Shown here piece after piece: positions 18,902-31,599 of a DNA stretch of 64,000 nt. This DNA comes from Zea mays (Eukaryota > Streptophyta > Magnoliopsida > Poales > Poaceae), in NCBI RefSeq assembly GCF_902167145.1, contig NC_050100.1, forward strand, positions 187,047,439-187,111,438, written 5' to 3'. The first letter of the stretch is position 1; each line of letters begins with the position of its first letter. Under the pieces are notes generated by a model, which was not told where the DNA came from, did not search any database, and saw only the letters and a list, made by a program, of their open reading frames with translations. A program made the position numbers and the translations under genes.

Positions 18902-21900
18902 TCATGCGATAGCTTCAACCTTCCGAGCCTTGTTAGAATTCTTCTCCGAGTCTGGGTTTCTATCTCGCTTCGCGTTGAAACGCTTTCCTCCTCTCTGGTT
19001 ATTTGAAGCCCTAGAATTACAAGAGAAGAATTAAAGCCCCGTTATCTTCCATACGAAGGCAAAGACAACTCTTGTTGAAGATGGCGTACGGCTCTGTATA
19101 AGACTGTTCAACATGACTAAATAGGAAATTGCAGCAAGGTCCCTTGTGCAAAAGTGCCAGATCATAACACTGTTCGCTTCGGATTAAAGCCGGTTGTTTG
19201 GACTGTTGTAACTGCAATCTATAGAGACATAAACACTGTAGACGCAGTAATTTAGATATTTTTTTGGAGACCTTGTTGGGTCTGTAAAATTTAAGGGCAA
19301 AAACCCAAGGGCTTTCGCTTGAGAGTGGTGCCCCTAGTTTTACATGAACAAACAAAACTGTAAATCTAAGGAAATTGAGCCTCAGCTGGCTGAAGCCTGA
19401 AGGTGCAGGTGTAAACCCAAACCAACCAGGTTCAATTACAAGTTCTCATCGAGGCAAATTTAGGTGCATGTTGCCTTTATAACATAAAGCCACCTAGTGC
19501 CTTGAAGGTTCAGTTAGGAGTGTCCAGGAAAAAACTGCAATTTAATCTAAATCTATCATATTGAGTAAATAAGGTGTCTGTTGTGTCAACTTCAACAGTT
19601 AGCCCAGGTAATTATATTAAGCAAACAAGGTGTCGTGGTTTAATTGCAACAGTTAGCAAAGGTATCATTTATGTTAGTGTCAGCTTCCATGAGGAGAATT
19701 GCTTAAACATATCATGAAGTGCATAAATGTTCTTTTTGTGAACTTCCTGAGATAGTACAGGGCAAACAAGACAGATAAAACCAGAGTTGACCGAGAACAC
19801 ACTAGTACCTTCCCTTGTAGCTTCTACTATCCTTGTACTTTCCTTGAATACTGCGGATTGTGTCCCAATAATCCTTCTCAGCTTCACCTGCCAAAACAGA
19901 AATGTACTACCTAAGATCTGAAAATATCTATACCTAATATTAAAGAGCCAAAATTTTAGCAATTTTTTCTGCACCCTCCTTAACTACCAGATAATATAGT
20001 TTCTTCTATCCGGACTAATATGACTCATGCTCGTACAAGTTAAAACTGCTCGCGTCTAGCGATGGTCCCTAAATGCCTACAATGACCCTAATTTGCTACT
20101 AGAGCAATTATTTACAACAGAACAAATTAAATTCAAGATGCAAAAAGTCAAAGTCAATAAAGAACAGCTGCTGCTCTTACCAGTCACAGGCTCCAAAGTA
20201 ACAATGTGGTCCTTAATTATCAAGCCACCATCAGCAAGTACTGCAGACATGCGGGCTTTTTCAGCTGCCTTAGAATCTTCAAAGCGAAGGTATCCTGAAT
20301 TATCTCCGATGCTGAAGTCCACATACTTCAGCAGGGAACATATTTAAAGAAAGTATATCATATCAACAAACGCTGAAGGTAAATAAGATGCAGAATACAT
20401 GCTCATTACTTGATACTGAAATATGTTTTTCCATTGAGTAGCATTGTGGCCGAAAATTGTGAGGTTTCCGTTAACAAAATTTCAGAACATCTGCCGGTAG
20501 ATAACCAATTGATCTTAAAGAAGTTGCAGCATTTTGAAAGGCAAAGGAAAGTATATGGAGTATCATTAAAGTTCTTAACTGCTGCCAATATTTTTTCTCG
20601 AACGCCCAGAAGACTTTTGGTAATTGGTGTGCATGGGGAGGTAATTCATCAACTGGCACCAAATAACTCGGTCCCCTGACATGCCTGCCAATGAAAAACT
20701 GCCTACTACTACCACCCCATCTTTTTTTTTCAAACATGTCATCTCCATGCCAGAAGAGTCATAACTTTGCATCCGCACAGCCATTAAGCATGTCAGAATT
20801 TTCGAGAAAACAGCCATCCAACTCCATATGGCCTTCAGCCACTACCATGATCAGTAAAGCATAGCAGCAAGGGCAACAATGAGGCAGAGGCAGCAGGTAG
20901 TACATCTCGTGCTCGATGAAAGGAATTCGGGAAGGACAAAAGAGAGGGAGGAGTTTCAAGCAGCACCAAACTAGAAGACCGGACAAATACAGCCAGCTAA
21001 TCTGTCTGTGTAATTACTTGCAGACCATGGAACCTACCCCAAAAGGCATGGATAGAACAGGATGAAAGAATGACAAGTAGGGGCACTGCGGTGAAGCCTG
21101 ATTTATACAACAACAAAGCCTTTTTGTCCAAAGTAAATTGGGATAGGCAAGAGTTGAAACCCAACAGAAACTGCAAGTCAAGGTTCAGACACATAAATAG
21201 TTATTTACCATGCACTCCTATGCAAGGCTAAATTTTTAGTTATATTTATTATTAACCTTGGGATAGATGATGGATATGTAGTCCATAGGACTTAAGTATA
21301 TATAGCCAACAGTAGTGTAGGTCTTAACAATATTCCACCCTTCAAGTTTCCTTTTACTATCTCTTCCCATGTCAACTTCGGTCTTTCCCTGCCTCCCATC
21401 CAATTGCTATTGCGCCTTAAAATCTGACCACACACTGGTGCCTCTGAAGATTTCCGTTGGACATATCCAAACCATTTCAACCGGTGTTGGATAAGCTTTT
21501 CTTCAATTGGTGCTACCCCTAGCCTTTCACGTATATCATCGTTCGGAACTTGATCCTTTCTTATATGATCGTGAATCCAATGCAACATATGCATTTTTGC
21601 AACACTTATCTGCTAGACATGTCGACTTTTTATAGGCCAACATTCTGCACCATACAACATAGCAACTCTAATCACCGTCCTATAAAACTTGGCCTTTAGC
21701 TTTTGTGGTACCCTCGTATCATATAGAACGCCAGATGCTTGACGTCACCTCATGCTTTCAATATACGGATAACATCATCAATATACATGTCTCTTTGTAG
21801 CATTGATCGTAAATACCAAAAGGTATTCTTCCTAGGCACTGCTTGACCTTACAAACTAACATATTCCCCGTGTTTAGTAGTGCCGAAGTCAAATTTCATG

Positions 21901-24900
21901 TATTCTATTTTAGTTTGACTCTGGACTCTAGAGTCTCCCGCCACAACTCTAGTTTCCTATTTACTCTTGACTGACTTTCATCAATTAGCAATATATCTTC
22001 GACAAAAAATATACACCATGGGATATCCCCTTATATGTCCCTTGTGAGCTTATCCATCACAAAAGCAAACAAAGGTACGGGCTGAAAATTGATCCTTGAT
22101 GTAGTCCTATTCGAATCAGGAAATCATCCAATCTTCATCACTTGTTCGAACACTAGTTACAACATTGTTGTCATGTCCTTAATGAGCCCAACGTACTGCG
22201 TTGAAACTTTATGTTTGTCTAAAGCCCACCACAAAACATTCCTTTGTACTTTCTGGTAAGCCATCTCCAGCTCAATAAAAACCATGTGTAGGTCCTTAGT
22301 TTGATTCCTATACTTCTCCATTACTTGTCTTAAGTAAATGGTTTCCACGGTTGAACTTCCATACGAGAAATTTGGTTGATTGAGATCCTCGACGATGCTC
22401 GATAACTCTCCCCCATAGCTTCATAGTATGGCTCGTCAACTTAATTCTCCAGTAATTAGGACAACTTTGAATATCACCTTTATTCTTGTAGATCGGTACA
22501 AATATACTTCTCTACTCGTCAAGCATCTTGTTTGACCGGTAAGATATTGTTGAACAACTTGGTTAGCATTTGACCAGTAAGATATGGTTGAACAACTTGG
22601 TTAGCCATAATATAGCTATGTCCCCAAGGCATCTCCATGACTCAACTAGGATACCATCAGGGCCCATCGCTTTTCCCTCTTTCATCCTTTTCAATGCATC
22701 TCTAACGTCAGATCTCTCACTAATAGGTGCCAATGTGACATCTAAGTCTTCCCAAAAAAAAGACTTCGAATATACTTAAAAGCAAGCTATTGGCTATGTG
22801 GTTGACTTCAATGGCACGTGTCTAAAAATGTTTTGAAAATGTATGGCCTAGGACAAAACACTCAAATAGAGCACATAAGTGCGGGTGATTCCGACACATA
22901 ATAAATTTACCCACTAGGGACCGTACGACTCATTTAGAATTTGACACCTTTTCACTCCTTAATTGACATGCATCTCTCCCATAGTTTGAGAAAGAAAAAA
23001 AGGCAAGGCAAGCAAAGATTTTGCCTATGTAATCCATGAACTGAAATTTGAGTCATCAGCGACACTTGTTGAGCATTTATGAATTTATAAAAAGTGGTAC
23101 TTCGTATCTACATGATAGGCCATAAAAGTGAAAAAAACATACCATTTCACTTCAAGACAATAAAATAGAATCATTACTGTTAAACCAACATAAGCAAAAT
23201 CCGGAAAATGCATGAATTATCATTACCCGGACAGCTCCAAATTTTTTGAATGCTTCTTTTAGATCCTCCCTCGATATTTGGTTCTTCACATTCACATTGC
23301 CAGAAATGATTTTGCCTTCCCTGCTCAATGGTTCACTATCACCATGTTTATCACTTTCTATGGGGACATCACTAATACACTTCTCAGATTCTGTAGCTTC
23401 CCCAGTGTTTAGATCTTTCTCTTTGGTCATGTCATCTGAGGACATCCCTTGCTTAATAACATCGCTCTCAAGGATAGACTCCTCTGGCCCCTGGCCTGAA
23501 GGTTTTTCCATGGAACTGGAAACATCTAATTTCGTAGCAGAGTCATTCTCTTTATCTATGTTATCTTGCTGCACTACAGTATCAGCTGTGGCCTTCTCCA
23601 ATTTGAAGGCCACAATTAGGCCTTTTTGATAGCTGCAACCAAATTTCAAGGACTATAAGAGACAAATAATAATAATAACTGGCCAGATAGGCTGTACGAT
23701 ACAGATACTCACCCTTCATACTGGTTGTCCTTTTTAAGGTGTGTCTTTTCATATGCTTCTTTTTTGGACTTTTGCTCAGCATCAAACTCCTTCCTTCATA
23801 ATTCAGGCAAGGAACAGTCAAAATATCGAAGACACCACTGAGTTAAAATACCAAACATGTGAACAAATCAAACAGGTAGTCTGTGTAAATAAAGATGCTC
23901 AATTACATTCAAAAAATATAAAAATGGTTACTTTATCATAATATATTTAAATGACACTAAAAAGAAAGGAGACCAATTTCCCAACAGCAGGAAGCTATAT
24001 CATTTTATGACGACATTAACCAGCAAGTGTTTTGTATGTACAAATAGGAAAGTGGCTTACTTTGGCCTTATTTCCAGATTTGCCCCTGCAAATACTAAAG
24101 CAGTCTCCATAATTCTTTTTGCTTCCTCTTCTTCAGAAAACTCAACCAAAGCAGTCCCACAGAAGTGTTTTTTGTTGGCAATATTGCGTGGAAGTCTCAC
24201 GCTGTTTACCTAGGAATTTATACAGAAATATGTAAAAATGTTATGTTATTTCCACAACTTGAATGCACAATTCATCTACTTCCATTGCAGATTAATAACA
24301 GTATAACTTGAAAAGGGCATCATAACTCTCGAAGTCTCCAGATATCTTTCACATTAGAAGCAAATCATACTACAAAAGAACACTAATAGAACAGCAGAGC
24401 AGAACAGATAGTTATATTTATCTATTCTTAGGCTGTTCGCAATGCTGTTGTTTATTTATTACAAGTTAAAAATCTTGACCTGCCATATTAAAAAAAATGA
24501 ATGAAATATATGCAGTTCATTATTATATACTCCCTCCGTTCTTAAATATATGACGCCATTGAATTTTTTGAAAACTTTGACCACTCGTCTTATTCAAAAT
24601 ATTTATTCAAGAATGTAAAATTTCGAGTCATGATCAAACAACCTCAAGTGATAAAACAAATCATAACAAAGTAAATGATAATTCACATTTTTTTCTGAAT
24701 AAGACGAGTAGTCAAAGTTTTCAAACAAAAAGTCAACAGCGTCATATATTTAAGAACGGAGGTAGTATCAGATTTCTATTTCAATCCATTTCGTAACCAG
24801 CCAGTAGCACATTAACTATAGTATTTGAAAGAAAAATAGATACAACATACCTTTGCATAATTTGTGAAAAAAGATTGGACGTCTTCCTGCTTTACATTGC

Positions 24901-25901
24901 AAGGCAGCGGAGATACAGCAATAGTCCTAGAGTCTACTTGTTCTATGATCTCATCTGGCTTCAAGAGTTCACTAGCTCTACCAATCTTCTTTCCTGCAAT
25001 CGAAGTACAGTAGAAGTGAACCAACTCAGATTCATTCCAACCCACCTCTTAAATCAACTATTCGTTATAAGAACTATGACTCTTGACTTACAATAGAAGT
25101 TCGTAATAAAAATTGCTTCCCAGTAAAGTATTGATAAAGGAGAGACCGAGAGATCCAAATCAAGTGCAAGCCAAGGCAAGGCAACATATTAACATCTGCT
25201 GGTCGTACATACGAGTGCTAGACACAACTTGTTCACAATTTAAGCCCAAGGGATCTAGATTTGTAGCTATTTTTAATGTAGAATAGGACAATCTAAAATG
25301 TCAACTAAATTGAGAGACATAGAAATATCTGAAACAAAGCTCGGGTTGTCACGTGTTCAGCACGTGACACAACTAAACCAAAGTTCCTGAAAAAAGGTGA
25401 GGGAAGGGCAGGAATTGGCTTACCATCCTCCGATACGCGGAGGGCAGGAGAAGGCCGGAGCACCTCAGCAACCGCAAGCACGGTCTCCTCCGGCACAGTC
25501 TCGGGCTTGACATCTGCGTCCAGCCCCAGGTGGGACTTCATCCGCGAGAAGGAGCATATCAAGGGCAAGCTCACCACTGCGGCACAAAACAACAGAGAAT
25601 TCAGCAGCTCGCCCACGGAAACAAACAAACCGAACAGCAGGGAGATGGGGCGGTTGGGCATTACATCCGTCATCGCTCTGCTCGACCGTCTCCCGCAGGA
25701 ACTTATCGCGGGGGAGGTTGCTGTCGCTGAAGTAGAACTCGACCTGGGGCAACCGAATCAGATACGTACTTTTCAGAGGAATCGCATGGTGGCGGAAAAA
25801 AAAAGCTGCGCATCTGGAGCAACGAGGCGGGGATCGCGAACCTGGCGAAGGACTTTCTTCGCCTTGCCCTCGTCGAGCGGCGCGGCGGCGGGAGCGGCCA
25901 T
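18902..25901 (-). CDS. LA1: La-type RNA-binding protein, ten exons, 467 residues
   Basis: La proteins bind the UUU-OH 3' ends of new RNA polymerase III transcripts in the nucleus and protect and fold them. Exons, in order: 25901-25842, 25743-25665, 25576-25424, 24993-24851, 24209-24061, 23793-23713, 23632-23227, 20325-20181, 19887-19809, 19010-18902. All introns are GT-AG and the phases join to 1404 nt. The start MAAPAAAPLDEGKAKKVLRQ is the first ATG of the first exon. The La motif spans about residues 15-100 (VEFYFSDSNLPRDKF, LVSLPLICSFSRMK). RRM1 is at about 110-190 (TIAVSPLP, GTALVEFSEEEEA). An acidic Ser/Glu/Asp linker follows, then RRM2 at about 325-410 (EAFKKFGAVR, SGYLRFEDSKAAEKA), then a basic tail ending ARKVEAIA. 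Length and order fit plant La1 (about 430-470). The gene looks intact. Intron 7 (2.9 kb) holds a LINE and intron 4 a Stowaway MITE. Confidence 0.9.
21250..22790 (-). mobile_element. Decayed L1-type LINE fragment in intron 7 of the La gene
   Basis: On the minus strand this reads as the second half of a plant L1-type reverse transcriptase with many stops and frameshifts. Pieces include GPDGILVESWRCLGDIAIL (about 22680-22620), DLHMVFIELEMAYQKVQRNV (about 22295-22235), PWCIFFVEDILLIDES (about 22025-21975), KLELWRETLES, and the C-terminal DDIRERLGVAPIEEKLIQHR then LKWFGYVQR (about 21545-21465). The catalytic box, normally F/Y-A-D-D, is FVED here. It has no intact frame, no visible 5' part and no clear poly(A). 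It lies in the same orientation as the La gene. Boundaries are approximate. Confidence 0.8.
24530..24765. mobile_element. Stowaway MITE in intron 4 of the La gene
   Basis: A 236 bp element begins CTCCCTCCGTTCTTAAATAT and ends ATATTTAAGAACGGAGGTAG, with TA on both sides (24528-24529 and 24766-24767). The ends and the TA target are diagnostic of Stowaway (Tc1/mariner-type) MITEs. The inverted pairing runs deep: CATATATTTAAGAACGG mirrors the left end, and the inner GACTAC/CTCGTC segments are also inverted. Confidence 0.9.
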
Positions 25902-27521
25902 GGATTTCTGGCCTCCGATCGCGATCGAGCTGGACTGCTGGAGACTGGAGAGGAACCGCTGCTAGGGTTTAGTCGGGAGGTTTTAGCAGCAGCGCTGGCG
26001 CGGGTGAAGGAGCGGCGGCGGCGGCTTTCTCCGTGTAGTTTTCTACCGGCCCGGCCCATAACTCCTTCCAAAACGGCCTGCTTTCTATGGGGCCGATCTC
26101 GGAGGTACTTGGGCTGCGAGAGGCCTCCCTCCACGCAAAGAATATTGTTTTTTCATTCAATTCAGCAGAGCCGTGGCTGCATTTTGAACAACTGAAGCAG
26201 ACAAAGACAAGGTGACAAGCAGTCGCAGTCGCCGACGTGAACGTGCCAAATCGGGTATTCGTGCGGTCCGGATAAAAGATACGGCCTCCACTTTGCTCAC
26301 TCGCTCTGCGTCTGACCTCCGAGCCGGTCAGTCTTATCATCAGCTATCTTGATTTCTGATAGGAACTGCGTTTGGGGCGTTCTTTCCCTGAACAGATAAA
26401 AACCGGGTAGCTTTCAGATAAGCATGTCTCTTTTTTTGTGTCTGGTGCCGGCATACGCGTACTCGATCGGAGCCGATAGCTGTTTATTATTGGTTTCTGG
26501 ATCAGCCGATTCTTCAGCTTGCTCATGTCTTCCATCTCAGCACTCAACAGTCGTTATCGGATCAGTGGTACGCCTAACTGTCCCCTTTGTTAGACATGGT
26601 ACGGTTGATACCGGAATTTCTAGTAGCTTAAAGAACCATCCAGTCGAAACTGGGAGTTGCAAAGTTGGCAATGGATAGTAAGAGAGAGGAGTAAACTAGA
26701 ACCTGTCTTGGTTGTTCCCGTTTGTTGGCGTGAGCAGTGGTCATCACCATTGTTACTGTAGCCACTACTCATACATTCGAGTTCTAACTAAAGAGTAGAA
26801 GTGGTATCAACACCACCGCTCATACATTCGTTCTGAATGAAGAGTAAAAGCAGCACCGTGACATTAATTTTCTATTACTTGCGTGGATTGTTAGCCTCGT
26901 GTGCTACTAGAGCACAAAAGCAAAGGCGTGCTTGTACTTGCTAACAATGGCACACTTGCGTCTCGTGGCAAACCTATTTTATGTGACGCAAGCTATGCTT
27001 GTATCTGTGCTGGTGGGTAGTGGGAGCGGCACACAGAAGCACGCACTTGCGGTTCAGGCGACCATTTTAAAGCACCTTTTTTTTTATCGGTGTGGAAGAG
27101 AAAGAGACGGACAGACAGCAGCAGGCAGATAGATGCCCAAGGATCCAGATCTCGCTCGTGAATTGCCCGGCGCCCGGCGGGGAGGGCCACCGGCTGACCT
27201 GTCAACCCCGTATCCGCAGGGGATAGCGCGATCGTCCCGGCGCCCAACCGGGACGCGCCACTTGGGCCGACCGGGACGCGCTTGGGCTACGTGTGAAGGA
27301 GACGCTTGGGCCGGCCGGGGCCGGGCGCTGTCAGTGTCACCGTCGCGGTCGTATCCGGCGTCCGTCGGACCTCCGTGTCGTGTCGCACTGCAGACACAGC
27401 GGCGTAACAAGTAATTGTGCTTCCCGAAATGATCATGTAGATTCATTTTTAAAAAATATTTTTTCTATAAAATTTTAAAATATATACGATCATTTTTGCA
27501 CCGCCGATGTTTCATCGCCTC
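25902..27521. other. Upstream region of the La gene and flanking intergenic DNA
   Basis: Positions 25902-26340 contain the GC-rich 5' UTR and probable promoter of the La gene; no TATA box is obvious. Between 26700 and 26880 an imperfect duplication of about 55 bp is visible (CTCATACATTCG...AAGAGTA twice). Positions 27120-27420 are GC-rich, with open frames on both strands (CGGGACGCGCC words repeated), but nothing protein-like. I recognise no gene. Confidence 0.4.
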
Positions 27522-27524
27522 TAA

Positions 27525-27873
27525 GAGCAACTCCAACAGTTATGTAAATTTTAGCTCTCTAAATCACAGATTTAAGAAGTTACTAAATGGTTTTTGAAGT
27601 AAAAAAATGTGAGTTCTCCAGTAGTTCTCTAAATATAGGTTGTAATTTTGTTTTGTATTTATCCACATAAAAAATAAGTCACAAAAACTATATAATGCAG
27701 TCAACATTTTTGTTTAGGGAGTTGTTTAAAGGTTGCCAAATGTAGAGAGAAAATAAGGTTAGATGACAAGTTGTTAAATTTAGAAAGTTCATTTAGAGAA
27801 CTGTTGGAGAATAGTTTTTATGTTAACTACCTAAATTATTGATTTAGGAAGTCTTTTAGAGCTGGAGTTGCTC
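27525..27873. mobile_element. MITE with GAGCAACTCC ends and TAA duplication
   Basis: The 349 bp element starts GAGCAACTCCAACAGTTATG and ends GAGCTGGAGTTGCTC, with TAA directly on both sides (27522-27524 and 27874-27876). The interior is AT-rich and non-coding. GAGCAACTCCA ends are common in plant MITEs, and the three-base TAA duplication suggests PIF/Harbinger. Confidence 0.8.
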
Positions 27874-28070
27874 TAAGGACCCCGCCGTACCATTCAACCG
27901 TAGCTACGAGCTCTTCATCTTGATCCCCTACTTCTGCTTGAAGTCTATGGACAATGACATGCCCTGCATCAGTGATTTTTAGCTACGTGAGATTGTTCAA
28001 AGCCCAAGACCGAATGGACTATGACAGACTCTGTCTTGAGTACTCAGGGCCGCCAAGACTTCCGCATTTG

Positions 28071-28198
28071 AGGCCTGTTTGGTTCGCTGCCTAATTTGTC
28101 ACACTTTGCCTAACTTTTCTGCCTAAGGTTAGTTCTTCAATTTAAACGACTAACCTTAGTCAAAGTGTGGCATAGTTAGCCACGAACCAAACAGGCCT
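28071..28198. mobile_element. 128 bp hairpin MITE
   Basis: The sequence from AGGCCTGTTTGGTTCG to CGAACCAAACAGGCCT is one long inverted repeat: the left arm continues CACACTTTG...CTAAGGTTAG and the right arm CTAACCTTAG...CAAAGTGTG. The loop is about 15 bases (TTCTTCAATTTAAACGA). TTG flanks both sides (28068-28070, 28199-28201). It is non-coding; transcribed RNA would fold into a microRNA-precursor-like hairpin. Confidence 0.8.
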
Positions 28199-28439
28199 TT
28201 GGTGTTTAACCAACGCGAAAACGGACTTGGAGAAAATTCTTTACTAGATGTTCCGTTGTGTTTCCCCTTTGATCTGAGACATGTTACGTTGGCATCGAGT
28301 TTAAAAGTCTTTTCTAAGTCTGTCTTCGGTAGACAGTATAAAATAGGGGAAATAATAGTGTATATGACACTGTTGCTCGCGCCGATTTGGATTTCAAACA
28401 CTAAAAATCATCTAGTGGTGCTCTCTGCGGAGCCGTAGA

Positions 28440-28990
28440 CGGTTCGCGACCCAGGACCGGACGATCCGCGACCTGGGCGCAGGAGCGAATCCTCATCTAC
28501 ACGCTTCCAAACGGTTCGCGATAGCACAAAGAGTCTCCTTCTCCACGAAGAACCCTAAAAACGTCCCGGGAGAGATCCCGTCGAGGGGGAGAGTTCCAAG
28601 GCGTTGCTCCGAGTCGGTAGGCCGCCCGGTGCTCCTCTAATCGACGTAGAGTCGAAGAGAGATCGTTGTGAAAGACTAAACTAGGTCTAAAACTAAGGGT
28701 AAATTACTCCTACTCCTAGGAATTGGAAGACCGATGCAAACAAGTTAAAATTGATAAGTAAATTTGATTAGATCGATGGTGGGGTTCAATCGATCCTACC
28801 CCTTCATCTATATAAAGGGTGGAGGTCTGAACCCGTTACAAGTCGGTTCTCGAGTTAATCCCACAGGTTTTACTAACAAATTCCGCTAGAAATATGGAAC
28901 CCTAACTGATTTCGCGCGTGCGCAGACCGTCCGGCCCCAAGGGCGGACCGTCCGCCTGACAATTTTTGTGTTTAACATATGCCTCTGCCT
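28440..28990 (+). repeat. Degraded LTR-like fragment of an unidentified retroelement
   Basis: The stretch has LTR-promoter style features. GC-rich words such as CGGACCGTCCGCC and ACGGTTCGCGA recur, CGAAGAACCCTAAAAACGTCCC and GTCGAAGAGAG look like words I associate with grass gypsy LTRs, and a TATA box (CTATATAAAGGG, about 28808) is followed by a C/T-rich start region. No TG...CA borders or partner LTR could be fixed. Similar CGGACTATCCGA / CGGACCGTC words occur at 29520-29600. The assignment is tentative. Confidence 0.4.
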
Positions 28991-30380
28991 TTTGGTGAAG
29001 GCTGACGAACAAAAAGCATATGCACTAAGCCAGATTCGAGTCACCGGCTTTTCAATCCAATAGGGTGATCATTCAATATAGCTCTAATGTATAAAGGTCG
29101 TTTCAGATTAGATCTTTATCGGTCATGACAATCCGATCAATGGATCAAAAGGTATGGAATGTTGGTGCCCCTAGCCTAAATATGCAAAGGGACTAAGTAT
29201 GTACCATGGGTTCATTGTCGTACCATTCCACATTTGAATAGGATAATATATCAACGATGAGTAGGTTGATGGAAAATATCATGGCATCACTAGAGATGGA
29301 TGAATATGTGATGCTTGTTGTGCCGCCTTTCGAGCCGTTTTATTTTAGCGGGTGATCGGGGTTTCTTTGTTGGTCGATCCTGTAGAACAACCTTCTTGCT
29401 AGCGTGTTTGGAGAGCGATTGATCAAAGGTACGTCTGGCTTTAACGAACCGACCATGTTTTTACATGTGCTTTGCCCTTGCATCCCCTTCTTTGCTTTAT
29501 GTGGAGGCCAACGCCTCTGGCTCTGGGCGGACTATCCGATTGAGTCGGTCGGACCGTCTATATGAGCAGCAGACCGCCCGCGCGTACGTGCCGGACCGTG
29601 CGTGATGCTCGAGTTAGGGACCTTTGCTGGACTGCTCGATTAAGTCTGCCCTCGACGCCTTCGGACTTGTTAGTCTTTCTTTCTGGAGCTTTCCGAGCAT
29701 TCCCTCCTTGTGATATATTTGACGTGCGAGGCTCGTCAATGATGATGTTTTTCCTTTGTATTTATCAGTCACTTCCGGCCGAAGCAAGACCTTTTTGCTT
29801 GCTAGTTCTATATATTGATCGGAAATGGTTGTGTGTCCACTTACATCTCCTGAAAACTCAACCGGCCCTCATTTATGGCCGATTATATCTGCCGATGAAA
29901 AACACTACAAGCATTAGTGGCACGAGAAAAAGAATTATGACACTTGCAGTAAGCACGTCTTTTTAATTCATCTAGAGGAGGAATACCATGCGTTAATTTA
30001 ATGTTGCCATTATTTAATAGCTCGTCAAATATTTTTCGCATTTGGCAACATTAAAAGTAAATTTAACTTCTTGCTGATTCTTTTGAGCCGGCTGCAAAGA
30101 AGAACATGCATAAGATTTAGCATGTGCTGACCAAACAAGTTCGTCAGTATATAAATCTGCGGATTCATCATTTGAATTATCACGCCCTACTAGATGTATC
30201 TTATGGCTTGCCAATTTTGATGCCTCTTTAGTTTGGCTTTCATAGGCCGAAGCTCGCTGGTGCAAGTGCACTAACGAAAAGAACTGGGTGCCATCTAATT
30301 TCTCTTTTAAGTAAGGTCACAACCCATTAAAAGGCAACCCTGTCAGTTATTTTTCCACGACATGGATCTGAAATCATCGG
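28991..30380. other. Non-coding debris left of the nested copia elements
   Basis: I see no gene. The stretch is low in coding signal, with scattered short open frames that resemble nothing. It may be internal non-coding sequence of the retroelement fragment at 28440-28990. The last five bases before the next element, ATCGG (30376-30380), are the left target duplication candidate for element A. Confidence 0.4.
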
Positions 30381-31551
30381 TGAAAGGGAAATAGGGTCAA
30401 ACCTTTTCCTAAATGATTTTGGTGGTTGAATTGCCCAACACAAATAATTGGACTAACTAGTTTGCTCTAGATTATAAGTTCTACAGGTGCCAAAGGTTCA
30501 ACATAAACCAATAAAAAGTTCAAGATAGGGTTCAAAAAGAAAGGAGCAAAATCAACCGAAGGCTGCCCTGGTCTGCCGCACCGGACTATCCGGTGCACCA
30601 CCGGACAGTGTCCGGTGCACCAGGGAGATCAACTCTAAACTGCTCAGCTTCGGGTTTTTGGAGAGCCACTCCACTATAATTCACCGGACTGTCCGGTGTA
30701 GCACCGGACTGTCCGGTGTAGCCATGCGGAGCAACGGCTACTGCGCCAACGGTCGTCTGCAAAAGGTGAACATTGCATGAACAGTGCGCGCAGAGTCAGA
30801 GCAGCGCCAGAAGGCGCACCAGACAGTGAACAGTGACTGTTCGGTGCACCATCGGACTGTCCGGTTGTCCCAGCTGTCAGAGCTCCAACGGTCGAACCCT
30901 AACGGTTGGGTGACGTGGCTGGCGCACCGGACAGTGTCTGGTGCGTCCATCGACAGACAGCCTCCCCAACGGCCATTTTGGTGGATGGGGCTATAAATAC
31001 CCCCCAACCACCGCACTTCAAGGCATCCAAGTTTTCAGCCATTGCATTCAATACAAGAGCTTTATACTTCACTCCAAGACACAAACAAGAGATCAAATCC
31101 TCTCCAAGTCCCAAACTCATTCCAAAGACTTAGTGGCTTGTGAGAGAGAGACATTTGTGTTCATTCGAGTTCTTGTCGCTTGGATCGCTTTTCTTCTTCC
31201 CCATTTCTTGTTCTCAACACATTTGTAATCAAAGCAAGAGACACCAAGTTGTGGTGGTCCTTGTGGGGTCTAAGTGACTCAATTGATTGAGGAGAAAAGC
31301 TCACTCGGTCTAGGTGACCGTTTGAGAGAGGGAAAGGATTGAAAGAGACCCGGTCTTTGTGACCACCTCAATGGGGAGTAGGAACCTCGGTAAAACAAAT
31401 CACCATGTCATCCGCTCTATTTTCTTGGTTGATTTGTTTCCGCCCTCTCTTTCGGACTCGGTTTCATTTCTAACGCTAACCCTCGCTTGTAGTTGTGCTT
31501 AAAGTTTATAAATTTTAGATTTGCCTATTCACCCCCTCTAGGCGACTTTCA
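30381..31551 (+). repeat. 5' LTR of element A
   Basis: The LTR runs from TGAAAGGGAAATAGGG to CTAGGCGACTTTCA, 1171 bp. It is directly followed by the initiator-Met primer site. Its reverse complement matches the LTRs of element D (55620-56820, and from 63546). Between 30580 and 30960 it holds a cluster of palindromes of the form CACCGGAC-N-GTCCGGTG, a trademark of Sirevirus LTRs. Confidence 0.9.
30992..30999 (+). promoter_or_regulatory. TATA box in the A LTR
   Basis: TATAAATA lies in GGGGCTATAAATACCCCCC, about 560 bp before the LTR end and just after the palindrome cluster. The same box is found reversed in the D LTR (about 56188-56202). Transcription start is inferred about 30 bp downstream. 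Confidence 0.6.
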
Positions 31552-31553
31552 AT

Positions 31554-31565
31554 TGGTATCAGAGC
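31554..31565 (+). other. Primer binding site of element A (initiator Met tRNA)
   Basis: TGGTATCAGAGC, two bases after the LTR end, is complementary to the 3' end of plant initiator methionine tRNA, the standard primer of copia elements. Identical sites on the minus strand serve B (40184-40195) and D (63532-63543). Confidence 0.9.
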
Positions 31566-31599
31566 CCGGTACTTCATTAGGGTCTAACCACTCAAAGTA

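Noticed and set aside
27084..27446. Open frames of about 90-120 codons on both strands in a GC-rich island
   Set aside because: Low-complexity Arg/Pro/Gly composition, no homology recognised, no flanking exons. Not called as a gene.
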